Source of the DNA: Bacteroidales bacterium
Lineage (GTDB): Bacteria; Bacteroidota; Bacteroidia; Bacteroidales; F082
Reading direction: 5' to 3'
Assembly (NCBI GenBank): GCA_024400425.1
Contig: JAKSMV010000024.1
Location: 1-55,653 of the forward strand
DNA length: 55,653 bases
Position numbers and translations under genes: made by a program
The notes under the pieces: model-generated
What the model was told of the DNA's origin: nothing
The model's input: the letters and a program-made list of their open reading frames with translations, nothing else
Database searches by the model: none
Part shown: piece after piece, positions 7,237 through 18,105 of the stretch
How positions within the stretch are numbered: the first letter of the stretch is position 1
How the letters are laid out: each line of letters starts with the position of its first letter

Positions 7237-10200
7237 ATGAAAAAGATATTAGGTTTAGATTTGGGCACCAACAGCATTGGCTGGGCTGTGGTGAATGGAG
7301 AACAAACAGAAAACGGCATTACGCTTCAAGACATCGAAGCAAGCGGAAGTAGAATAATTCCGATGGATGCCGCTATTTTAGGAGATTTCGACAAAGGAAA
7401 TTCCGTATCTCAAACATCTGTAAGAACAGGATTCAGAGGCACGCGTCGTTTGCACGAGCGCTACCTGCTTCGCCGCGAAAGATTGCATCGCGTTTTGTCC
7501 GTAATGGATTTTCTCCCGAAACATTATGCTGAAAAATTAGATAAATACGGACATTTTCTGAAAGAAAACGAACCCAAATTGGCATGGAATAATGGCCAAT
7601 TCCTCTTTATGGATTCATTCAATGAAATGCTTGCCGATTTTGCCACGAACCAACCTGAATTAGTCGCAGATGGCAAAAAAGTCCCATTGGACTGGACCAT
7701 TTATTATCTTCGCAAAAAAGCGTTGACCCAAGCAATTACTAAAGAAGAACTTGCCTGGATTCTTCTGCAATTCAACCAAAAACGCGGCTATAATCAGTTG
7801 AGGGATGAGGAAGAGGACCAAAACAAGAATCAATTAGTAGAATTTTATTCATTGAAAGTCGTTGAAGTCGAAGATAGTGGCGATAAGAAAGGAAATGATA
7901 TATGGTACAACGTAAAATTAGAGAATGGCTGGATATACAAAAGGGCAAGTTCCATTCCATTGGACTGGGTGGGGAAAGTCAAAGACTTTATTGTAACTAC
8001 CGATTTAAATGATGATGGAACTGTCAAAACGGATAAAGATGGTAAAGAAAAGCGTTCGTTCCGTGCTCCTAAAGAAGACGACTGGACTCTTTTGAAAAAG
8101 AAAACAGAATACACTATTGACATTTCTGGCAACACCGTTGGCGAATACATTTACAATTCCTTGCTGAATAACCCTGACCAAAAAATTATCGGAAAACTGG
8201 TGCGCACCATTGAAAGAAAGTATTTCAAAGACGAGTTAAAAGCCATCATCAACAAGCAGAAAGAATTCATTCCAGAATTGAACGATTCTGAGTTATATGC
8301 TACCTGCATTGAAGACCTCTACCCTTCTAATGATGACTATAGGAGCAGCATTGCCTCCAGAGATTTCACTTACCTGCTCGTTGACGATGTCTTGTTCTAT
8401 CAACGTCCTTTAAAAAGCAAAAAATCCACCATCGCCAATTGTCCATACGAATCTCATTTTGACAAAGAAGGCGTTGAATATCCCATTAAATGTGTTGCCA
8501 AATCCAATCCGTTCTTCCAGGAATTCCGTCTTTGGCAGTTCGTTTCCAATCTGAGAATTTATGAACGCCAGAAACTCGTAGACGGGAGACTTCTCACTGA
8601 TGTAGATGTAACCGCAGATTTCATTCATTCTGAAGACGAATTGGTCGCTTTGTTTGATTTTTTGAATGACAAGAAGGAAATCACGCAAGATACACTATTG
8701 ACTACCTATTTCAAGATAAAGAAACAGAAAGGAAAAGATTCCGAACTTCCATATCGTTGGAATTACGTAGAAGACAAGACCTATCCTTGCAACAAAACGC
8801 GCGCCATTCTTTTGGCAAAACTTGCCAAAGAGGATAAGACAAAACTCACCAAAGAATTGGAATATGCACTTTGGCATCTGCTTTATTCTGTGAATTCCAA
8901 GACTGAAATTGACGCGGTTTTTGCTAAAAGCAAGCGAAATAATTCAAAAGGCATTTATCATAAACTTTTGGAAGCTGGTATTTCTGATGAAAGCATTGAG
9001 AATTTGAAGAAGGCCAAATTTGACGAAAAAGACTATGGTTCTTATTCTGAGAAGGCCATCAAGAAATTGTTGGCACTGATGCGTATGGGTAAATATTGGA
9101 ATCAAGACAATATTGATGCGAAAACACTTGATAGAATTGATAAAATCATTTCGGGAGAATACGATGAGAAAATTCGCAATCGTGTGCGCGAAAAAGCCAT
9201 TCATCTTACTGAAATCTCCCATTTCAAAGGACTGCCAATCTGGCTTGCCTGTTATATAGTTTATGACAGACATTCTGAAGCCAGCGATATTCAGAAGTGG
9301 GAAAAGCCAGAAGACATTGACAAATGGCTGAAAGACTTCAAGCAGCATTCACTACGCAATCCTATTGTTGAGCAAGTGGTTACAGAAACCATGCGCACCG
9401 TACGCGACATTTGGAAACAAGTGGGAAGCATTGATGAGATCCACGTTGAGCTTGGTCGCGAAATGAAAAACCCTGCCGACAAACGCAAAAAGATGACCGA
9501 GCGCATCAATGAGAACGAAAACACCAACCTGCGTATCAAAGCGATGCTGATGGAGTTTCAGGATCCAGAATTTGGCATTGTGAATGTTCGGCCCTACTCC
9601 CCTACCCAGCAAGACATCTTACGAATCTACGAAGAGGGAGCGTTGCTTAATTTATCCAGCGACGACAGTGATTTCGAATTTGTTTCTAAAATATCAAAAG
9701 CCGCACAGCCGTCTAAAAATGATGTACTTCGATACAAATGTTGGTTGGAACAAAGATACCAGTCACCTTATACCGGAGAAATGATTCCGTTGGGAAAGCT
9801 TTTCACCCCAGCATACGAAATAGAACACATCATTCCGCAATCCCTCTATTTTGATGATTCTTTCAGCAACAAAGTCATTTGTGAAGCGGAAGTAAACAAA
9901 TTAAAAGACAACCAATTGGGATTTGAATTTATCAAAAACCATAAAGGCGAAAAGGTCACATTAACTGGCGGGAAAGTCGTTGAAATCTTCACAGAAGACG
10001 CTTATCAGGATTTTGTCAGAAAGCATTATGCCAAAAATCCTTCCAAGATGAAGCATCTTTTAATGGATGACATACCAGATAAATTCATTGAAAGGCAATT
10101 AAACGACAGTCGTTACATTAGCAAGTATATAAAAGGTGTCCTATCCAATATCGTTCGCGTAAAGGATGATAATGGTAACTTGGAACAAGAAGCCGTTTCC

Positions 10201-11772
10201 AAAAACCTTATTTCGTGCAATGGAAATATCACAGACCGATTGAAGAAAGATTGGGGAATGAACGATGTTTGGAATCGTATTATTCTGCCACGATTCATCA
10301 GATTGAACGAGTTGACCAATTCCACACATTTCACCTCTACCAACACAAGCGGTGAAACCATCCCAACTGTGCCTTTTGAATTGCAGAAAGGTTTCAACAA
10401 AAAGCGCATCGACCACCGTCATCACGCCATGGATGCCATCGTAATCGCCTGCACCACCCGCGACCACGTGAATCTGCTCAACAACGAAGCCGCATTATCT
10501 GAACACAAAGAAAACAGATATGCGCTTTCTCACAAACTGCGCCGAGTTGAAAAAGTCACATACAATGGTTCTGAACATCCCGTATTCAAAGAATTCCTCA
10601 AACCTTGGGAAACTTTCACACAAGACGCACAAAGTGCACTGGAAAACATTGTGGTCAGTTTCAAGCAGAATCTGCGTGTCATCAACAAAACGGTTAACTA
10701 TTACCAGCATTTTGAAAATGGCAAAAAGGTGATGGTCAAGCAAGAGAAAGGCGAAAGTTGGGCTATCCGCAAACCAATGCACAAAGACACTGTCTTTGGC
10801 GAAGTAAACCTATGTTTCAAGAAAGAAGTTTCGCTGAATGAAGCATTGAAAAACCCAAAAGCCATCGTCAACAAAGATTTCAAAAAGAAAGTATTAGAAC
10901 TGCTTGGCGAGAATCGGGATGCCAAATACATCAAGAAATATGTTGAAGAAAACAAAGATGTCTGGTCTGATATCAACCTTAAGAAAATAGAGGTTTACTA
11001 TTTTACAAAAGACACCAAAGAACGATATTTTGCCACCCGTAAACCGCTTGACACATCGTTCAATAAAAAGAAAATTGAGGAAAGTGTAACTGACACCGGC
11101 ATTCAAAAGATTCTTCTTGCGCATTTGGAGGCAAAAGGTGGCGATGCTGAACTTGCATTCTCTCCTGATGGTATTGATGAGATGAACAAGAACATTTTTA
11201 CTCTGAACGGCAATAGATTCCATCAGCCCATATTAAAAGTTCGCGTATATGAAAAAGCCGACAAATTTGCTATCGGACAGACGGGAAACAAAGGAAAGAA
11301 ATTTGTGGAAGCAGCCAAAGGAACGAACCTGTTTTTCTTCGTTTATGAAAATAATGACAAAAAACGTTCATTCGTTACCGTTCCTCTCAACTTAGTCATT
11401 GATTGCCAAAAACGTTTCAGCAAAAATTGGGTAAGTGAATTAGATAAAATCTTGAAAGAGACCAACGAGGTTGCGCAAGATACACATTTCTTATTTTCTC
11501 TTTCCCCAGGCGACTTGGTTTATTTACCTAAAAATGGAGAAACAACTATGGATGATAAGACGAGAATTTATAAAATGGTATCCGGCTCTGGAACTGATTG
11601 GTATTTCAATTGTGTTTCACTGGCCTCTACTATTGTGGATAAGAAAGAATTTGGACCTTTGAATAAAACCGCACGTGCCATCACTGGCGAAATGATTAAA
11701 GAAGTCTGCGTTCCTATTAAAGTCGATCGTTTAGGCAACATCATTGAGATTAATAATTGCACAGTAGATTAA
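7237..11772 (+). CDS. cas9: Cas9 endonuclease, type II-C
   Basis: A 1511-residue RNA-guided DNA endonuclease that cuts the target strand with HNH and the other strand with RuvC. RuvC-I is KKILGLDLGTNSIGWAVVN with catalytic D8. The Arg-rich bridge helix is about residues 66-97 (FRGTRRLHERYLLRRERLHR). The recognition lobe spans about 100-720. RuvC-II is IDEIHVELGREM with E738. HNH is YEIEHIIPQSLYFDDSFSNK with H864, and N887 aligns with the SpyCas9 Asn. RuvC-III is DHRHHAMDAIVIA with H1063 and D1066. The C-terminal part after about 1100 should hold the PAM-interacting domain. All catalytic residues are present, so it is probably active. The length is at the upper end for II-C. There is no csn2 or cas4 nearby. 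The gene is visibly AT-richer than cas1 and cas2. Confidence 0.97.
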   Translation: MKKILGLDLGTNSIGWAVVNGEQTENGITLQDIEASGSRIIPMDAAILGDFDKGNSVSQTSVRTGFRGTRRLHERYLLRRERLHRVLSVMDFLPKHYAEKLDKYGHFLKENEPKLAWNNGQFLFMDSFNEMLADFATNQPELVADGKKVPLDWTIYYLRKKALTQAITKEELAWILLQFNQKRGYNQLRDEEEDQNKNQLVEFYSLKVVEVEDSGDKKGNDIWYNVKLENGWIYKRASSIPLDWVGKVKDFIVTTDLNDDGTVKTDKDGKEKRSFRAPKEDDWTLLKKKTEYTIDISGNTVGEYIYNSLLNNPDQKIIGKLVRTIERKYFKDELKAIINKQKEFIPELNDSELYATCIEDLYPSNDDYRSSIASRDFTYLLVDDVLFYQRPLKSKKSTIANCPYESHFDKEGVEYPIKCVAKSNPFFQEFRLWQFVSNLRIYERQKLVDGRLLTDVDVTADFIHSEDELVALFDFLNDKKEITQDTLLTTYFKIKKQKGKDSELPYRWNYVEDKTYPCNKTRAILLAKLAKEDKTKLTKELEYALWHLLYSVNSKTEIDAVFAKSKRNNSKGIYHKLLEAGISDESIENLKKAKFDEKDYGSYSEKAIKKLLALMRMGKYWNQDNIDAKTLDRIDKIISGEYDEKIRNRVREKAIHLTEISHFKGLPIWLACYIVYDRHSEASDIQKWEKPEDIDKWLKDFKQHSLRNPIVEQVVTETMRTVRDIWKQVGSIDEIHVELGREMKNPADKRKKMTERINENENTNLRIKAMLMEFQDPEFGIVNVRPYSPTQQDILRIYEEGALLNLSSDDSDFEFVSKISKAAQPSKNDVLRYKCWLEQRYQSPYTGEMIPLGKLFTPAYEIEHIIPQSLYFDDSFSNKVICEAEVNKLKDNQLGFEFIKNHKGEKVTLTGGKVVEIFTEDAYQDFVRKHYAKNPSKMKHLLMDDIPDKFIERQLNDSRYISKYIKGVLSNIVRVKDDNGNLEQEAVSKNLISCNGNITDRLKKDWGMNDVWNRIILPRFIRLNELTNSTHFTSTNTSGETIPTVPFELQKGFNKKRIDHRHHAMDAIVIACTTRDHVNLLNNEAALSEHKENRYALSHKLRRVEKVTYNGSEHPVFKEFLKPWETFTQDAQSALENIVVSFKQNLRVINKTVNYYQHFENGKKVMVKQEKGESWAIRKPMHKDTVFGEVNLCFKKEVSLNEALKNPKAIVNKDFKKKVLELLGENRDAKYIKKYVEENKDVWSDINLKKIEVYYFTKDTKERYFATRKPLDTSFNKKKIEESVTDTGIQKILLAHLEAKGGDAELAFSPDGIDEMNKNIFTLNGNRFHQPILKVRVYEKADKFAIGQTGNKGKKFVEAAKGTNLFFFVYENNDKKRSFVTVPLNLVIDCQKRFSKNWVSELDKILKETNEVAQDTHFLFSLSPGDLVYLPKNGETTMDDKTRIYKMVSGSGTDWYFNCVSLASTIVDKKEFGPLNKTARAITGEMIKEVCVPIKVDRLGNIIEINNCTVD

Positions 11773-11805
11773 TCAACTGGTTCTTTAGTACTAAAACACA
11801 AAACT

Positions 11806-12635
11806 ATGAGCAACATCAAACTGTTTCAAGATAAAAAGATCCGTTCCTCTTGGAACGAGGAGGAACAACAATGGTATTTTTCCATCGTAGATGTGGTGGA
11901 AGTATTAACAGACTCTCCCAATCCCCGCCAGTATTGGCGCAAGATGAAAGACCGTGATTTGAAAGAATATGAGTTGTACCCAATTTGGGTACAACTGAAA
12001 TTACCAAGTTCTGACGGAAAACGCTATTCTACGGATTGCGCCAACGTCAAATCCTTGCTGCGCATCATCCAATCCATTCCATCACCTAAAGCGGAACCTT
12101 TCAAGCAATGGCTGGCACATGTGGGCTACGAAAGATTGCAGGAAATAGAAAATCCAGAACTGGCTCAAGAACGGATGAAAGAACTTTACGAGGAGAAAGG
12201 TTACCCAAAAGACTGGATTGACAAGCGACTGAGAGGCATCGCCATCCGACAGAATCTCACAGACGAATGGAAGAAACGCGGCATTACTGAAGAACGGGAT
12301 TATGCCATTCTTACCGCCGAAATCAGCAAAGCCACATTTGGAATGACTCCTTCTGAATACAAAGAATTCAAAGGTCTCACCAAAAAGAACCAGAATCTGC
12401 GTGACCACATGAACGACCTTGAGTTAATTTTCACAATGCTTGGCGAGCGTGTCACGACGGAAATCTCCGAACAAGAGGCTCCAAAAACATTCGAAGAAAA
12501 CAAACAGGTGGCAAAAAGGGGTGGAAGCGTTGCTGGATCGGCTCGAGAAGCAACCGAGAAAGAGCTTGGTCGCAGCATTGTCTCAAAAGAGAACTTCTTG
12601 ATTAATAAAGACGAGAACAACCAAATAGAGCAATC

Positions 12636-12639
<4 letters not shown>
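11806..12639 (+). CDS. BRO-N/DinD-like protein inside the cas operon
   Basis: A 277-residue protein encoded between cas9 and cas1. It begins 33 bp after cas9 and overlaps the cas1 start by 4 nt (ATGA, 12636-12639), so it is translationally coupled to cas1. Residues about 1-110 resemble a BRO-N (prophage antirepressor) domain (IRSSWNEEEQQWYFSIVDVV, then QYWRKMKDRDL and PFKQWLAHVG). The C-terminal part contains KGLTKKNQNLRDHMNDLEL at about residue 189. This matches the conserved segment of E. coli DinD, an SOS-induced protein reported to inhibit RecA. BRO/DinD genes normally sit alone or in phages. Placement in the adaptation half of a cas operon suggests a role in spacer acquisition or in limiting RecA repair at Cas9 cuts; both are speculation. 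A passive insertion is less likely given the tight overlap. Confidence 0.82.
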
Positions 12640-13876
<1,237 letters not shown>

Positions 13877-13900
13877 GAACAAGAAACATAAGTAGAAAGC

Positions 13901-13931
13901 AAAAAATCCCGTCAAATTTGGCGGGATTTTT
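13901..13931. terminator. Bidirectional terminator between cas2 and the array
   Basis: AAAAATCCCG and CGGGATTTTT form a 10-bp stem with runs of A and T outside, so it can work on both strands. It would end the cas operon from the left and the minus-strand pre-crRNA from the right. Confidence 0.8.
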
Positions 13932-13984
13932 CAATTGTAAAACTTGCTCTAAGTTTTTGTTGCTCATTTGATTACATATATCGT

Positions 13985-16900
13985 GTTGTTTCAAAGAGCA
14001 AAGATACAAGATTTTGTAAGCGATTCACAACCATGAAGAAGCGAGCGTTGGATGCCCAGTAGTTGTTTCAAAGAGCAAAGATACAAGATTTTGTAAGCGA
14101 TTCACAACCACACGTCGGAATTATGTTCCGTGTTCCAGGTTGTTTCAAAGAGCAAAGATACAAGATTTTGTAAGCGATTCACAACGACTTCCTTTTTCTT
14201 ATCGTCCGGAACGGGTTGTTTCAAAGAGCAAAGATACAAGATTTTGTAAGCGATTCACAACCACAAGCCTGCACACCAGTACAGTCCATAGGTTGTTTCA
14301 AAGAGCAAAGATACAAGATTTTGTAAGCGATTCACAACCGACTTATCGGCGGTACACCGCCTTGTATTGTTGTTTCAAAGAGCAAAGATACAAGATTTTG
14401 TAAGCGATTCACAACCAAAAGGTTCAATCTACGCAAGAAGGTCGTGTTGTTTCAAAGAGCAAAGATACAAGATTTTGTAAGCGATTCACAACATTATATG
14501 ACGTATCTCTTCCTACACAGGTGTTGTTTCAAAGAGCAAAGATACAAGATTTTGTAAGCGATTCACAACCTGATGTTGATTCAGTTGCTGAATCTGTTGG
14601 TTGTTTCAAAGAGCAAAGATACAAGATTTTGTAAGCGATTCACAACAGGTTGAACAATAGGCTTCTTTTGATTATCGTTGTTTCAAAGAGCAAAGATACA
14701 AGATTTTGTAAGCGATTCACAACAACTACTTGCGATAGTATCAGCAATAAACGTTGTTTCAAAGAGCAAAGATACAAGATTTTGTAAGCGATTCACAACC
14801 TCAAAACTAAACATTTAATAGAACAGTTCGTTGTTTCAAAGAGCAAAGATACAAGATTTTGTAAGCGATTCACAACATGATACGTATGTCTTTGAAAATG
14901 AAGAAAGTTGTTTCAAAGAGCAAAGATACAAGATTTTGTAAGCGATTCACAACACACATTCGCTTTCGATGCCGTGCACGGAAGTTGTTTCAAAGAGCAA
15001 AGATACAAGATTTTGTAAGCGATTCACAACTTCGACAACCTTCGTTTGGTATCTGACAATGTTGTTTCAAAGAGCAAAGATACAAGATTTTGTAAGCGAT
15101 TCACAACCTATGTACTATTATCGCAAACTCTTTCAAGGTTGTTTCAAAGAGCAAAGATACAAGATTTTGTAAGCGATTCACAACATTTGCCTGATAGTCA
15201 TTGTACTTACGCAGTTGTTTCAAAGAGCAAAGATACAAGATTTTGTAAGCGATTCACAACGTTTGTGGCCGTCTCTTGAAATCTGGTCCCGTTGTTTCAA
15301 AGAGCAAAGATACAAGATTTTGTAAGCGATTCACAACTATAACCTTCGCTTTCTTCAAAGATGTATTGTTGTTTCAAAGAGCAAAGATACAAGATTTTGT
15401 AAGCGATTCACAACACTTTCACCTCTCTTGCTGCTAACAATCGCGTTGTTTCAAAGAGCAAAGATACAAGATTTTGTAAGCGATTCACAACGCTTCGTTT
15501 AACGAAACGAAAATAAAACAAGTTGTTTCAAAGAGCAAAGATACAAGATTTTGTAAGCGATTCACAACCAGACCTCGATATTAATAGTGTATTTGATAGT
15601 TGTTTCAAAGAGCAAAGATACAAGATTTTGTAAGCGATTCACAACAAGAAGGGTAATAGAGCGACTCATACGATGGTTGTTTCAAAGAGCAAAGATACAA
15701 GATTTTGTAAGCGATTCACAACGGTAGGCGATTTTCAATCATTCTTCAATAGGTTGTTTCAAAGAGCAAAGATACAAGATTTTGTAAGCGATTCACAACA
15801 CTACACCAACCATAATTTCATTGACTTTGTTGTTTCAAAGAGCAAAGATACAAGATTTTGTAAGCGATTCACAACTTTAATTTTGCAAACGAAAATACAA
15901 ACGAAGTTGTTTCAAAGAGCAAAGATACAAGATTTTGTAAGCGATTCACAACAACACCACTCGACAAAATCCCGATGGTGACGTTGTTTCAAAGAGCAAA
16001 GATACAAGATTTTGTAAGCGATTCACAACGTATCCGATTTTCAATCTTTCTTCAATCGGGTTGTTTCAAAGAGCAAAGATACAAGATTTTGTAAGCGATT
16101 CACAACCAAGTTTACCGAAGCGTTTGTATAGGTTAGGTTGTTTCAAAGAGCAAAGATACAAGATTTTGTAAGCGATTCACAACGGCGAACCAGTCTTTGA
16201 TTTCAACAAATTCGTTGTTTCAAAGAGCAAAGATACAAGATTTTGTAAGCGATTCACAACCGAGGCTGACGACGTTCTCAAGGTTGGTCCGTTGTTTCAA
16301 AGAGCAAAGATACAAGATTTTGTAAGCGATTCACAACGTATGCTGAACGAAAACAAGGATGCGTTTTGTTGTTTCAAAGAGCAAAGATACAAGATTTTGT
16401 AAGCGATTCACAACGTAATATCAACGACTGCGACATCGTATTGCGTTGTTTCAAAGAGCAAAGATACAAGATTTTGTAAGCGATTCACAACAACCGCCGA
16501 TTTCCTTGTACAAGTCTTGCTGTTGTTTCAAAGAGCAAAGATACAAGATTTTGTAAGCGATTCACAACCAACACTTCGCCTACAATTACGCAATCTTCGT
16601 TGTTTCAAAGAGCAAAGATACAAGATTTTGTAAGCGATTCACAACCGGATTGGGAAAAGCATGGCAAGGGCTTTTGTTGTTTCAAAGAGCAAAGATACAA
16701 GATTTTGTAAGCGATTCACAACAAGAAACAGGCAAGGCAATGTGGCGAGAAGTTGTTTCAAAGAGCAAAGATACAAGATTTTGTAAGCGATTCACAACCT
16801 TTGTCGCGTTGGCAATTGCGTATTCGGCGTTGTTTCAAAGAGCAAAGATACAAGATTTTGTAAGCGATTCACAACGTGAATGTTTGCGTTGGAACATCAT

Positions 16901-17413
16901 TCATGGTTGTTTCAAAGAGCAAAGATACAAGATTTTGTAAGCGATTCACAACACTTTCTACGACAGCGACTGGTTTGTCGTAGTTGTTTCAAAGAGCAAA
17001 GATACAAGATTTTGTAAGCGATTCACAACTGACGAAGGTTTTAAGGCCGTCGAAAACTCGTTGTTTCAAAGAGCAAAGATACAAGATTTTGTAAGCGATT
17101 CACAACGGACAACAAGCAATTCAAATGTTCTGACTGTTGTTTCAAAGAGCAAAGATACAAGATTTTGTAAGCGATTCACAACGGGTGTCGTTGAGTTGAA
17201 TCATCTGCCCGTGTTGTTTCAAAGAGCAAAGATACAAGATTTTGTAAGCGATTCACAACGAACTTGCCGTTCTCCGTCGCGCTGACTCCGTTGTTTCAAA
17301 GAGCAAAGATACAAGATTTTGTAAGCGATTCACAACGGAAAGCCGTTTGCGACCGCCCACTTATACGTTGTTTCAAAGAGCAAAGATACAAGATTTTGTA
17401 AGCGATTCACAAC
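13985..17413 (-). CRISPR. Type II-C CRISPR array, 45 repeats and 44 spacers
   Basis: Forty-five 47-nt repeats were counted, starting at 13985, 14062, 14139 and so on to 17367, with no difference seen between copies. The 44 spacers are 30 nt except six of 29 nt (those ending before repeats at 14215, 14753, 15214, 15829, 16752 and 17136). The repeat ends are short inverted repeats (GTTGT/ACAAC). Complementarity to the tracrRNA shows that crRNA is read from the minus strand, beginning GTTGTGAATCGC. This resembles the 47-nt repeats of Bacteroides type II-C loci. The leader should therefore lie at the right end, and the youngest spacers should be next to 17413. No degenerate terminal repeat is present at either end. 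The uniform repeats and long array suggest recent activity. Confidence 0.97.
17381..17412 (-). promoter_or_regulatory. Promoter inside the CRISPR repeat (shown for the first repeat)
   Basis: In minus-strand orientation each repeat has TTG at bases 2-4 and TATCTTTG at bases 26-33, with 21 bases between. This fits the Bacteroidetes -33/-7 promoter (TTG, about 19-21 bases, TAnnTTTG). The same TATCTTTG occurs before cyuA at 18081. A start 4-14 bases after the box would fall in the last bases of the repeat or the first base of the spacer. All 45 repeats share it, so each crRNA could have its own promoter. The element is given here for the leader-proximal repeat only. Confidence 0.65.
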
Positions 17414-17615
17414 ATCAAATGTAAACTTTAAAATTGGCAATTATATACTTTTTGACCCATGTTGATTGCCAAAGTCTTGTCGGTCAAGCGAGCACATCTC
17501 GATTAGATACGATAAGTTGACAAAACAAAGGAAGTTGTTTTTCTCGACCTTTTTATGACAAATCACAATGCCATTTTTATGCAACAAATTCATTATCAAT
17601 AATATAATAAAATTC
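17414..17615 (-). other. Putative CRISPR leader, AT-rich
   Basis: This follows the last repeat on the side from which the array is read. It is non-coding, and AT-rich next to the repeat. A TACATTTG -7 box sits at 17423-17416, with a TTG at 17440-17438 (14 bases apart, shorter than ideal). That box would start transcription inside the first repeat. The assignment as leader rests on array orientation, since there is no degenerate repeat to confirm it. Confidence 0.6.
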
Positions 17616-17798
17616 ATTTTGTCAAAAAATCATTTGTCATTTTGTCACAATAAGCAAATTCAACCTCTTCGCCATTTGTCACCTATTAATAAAATAATTA
17701 ATAATAATTATTAATTAGGTATTATAAGTAGGCGAAAAGCGATTGGGACATCGAAATCGCTTATTGTGATTTTTTGACAAATGACAAAATGACAAAAT
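17616..17798. repeat. Nested inverted repeat, 183 bp
   Basis: The outer arms of about 40 bp (17616-17655 and 17759-17798) are inverted copies made of ATTTTGTC, TTTGTC and AAAAAATCA blocks in a slightly different order, ending in CACAATAAGC and its complement. Inside are CTCTTCGCC with GGCGAAAAG, and ACCTATTAAT with ATTAATTAGGT. The centre is almost pure A/T. No reading frame fits. It could fold into a large cruciform, be a small MITE, or be part of the leader. The gap from 17799 to 18080 shows only a short spurious frame on each strand; nothing else was recognised there. Confidence 0.65.
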
Positions 17799-18080
17799 CG
17801 ACTGGCTGAGGTGCGCACTATACCAAAGCCGTACCAACGCTATCTCCGCATCCAGTCTCTTTCCGCCCCGCTCCCACCCTGCTTCGCTGCGCGGCGGAGA
17901 AAACCCTCAAAAGACTTCCGGACAAGATGCAGAAAACACTGCCTTGGCATTGCCTATGTCGCTTGTTTTCATCTTGTGTTGTTGTAGCCCATAGGGCGGG
18001 ACACAAGGAGACTAAAGCAGGTGTATTTCCTGGCCTTAATTTTTCTCGCATGAGCTGTTCAACGATATGCCCTATTTTCC

Positions 18081-18088
18081 TATCTTTG
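18081..18088 (+). promoter_or_regulatory. -7 box of cyuA; sets its start
   Basis: TATCTTTG, a perfect TAnnTTTG element. An in-frame ATG at 18067 lies upstream of it, so the true start should be ATG 18106. Confidence 0.65.
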
Positions 18089-18105
18089 CGCAAATTTTTG
18101 TCACA

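Noticed and set aside
14140..17285. Several plus-strand frames within the array that encode repeated V-V-S-K-S-K-D-T-R-F-C-K-R-F-T-T
   Set aside because: They are translations of the CRISPR repeat through spacers and have no independent support.
13985..17413. Plus-strand transcription of the array
   Set aside because: The anti-repeat of the tracrRNA, its terminator and the repeat promoter all agree with minus-strand transcription.
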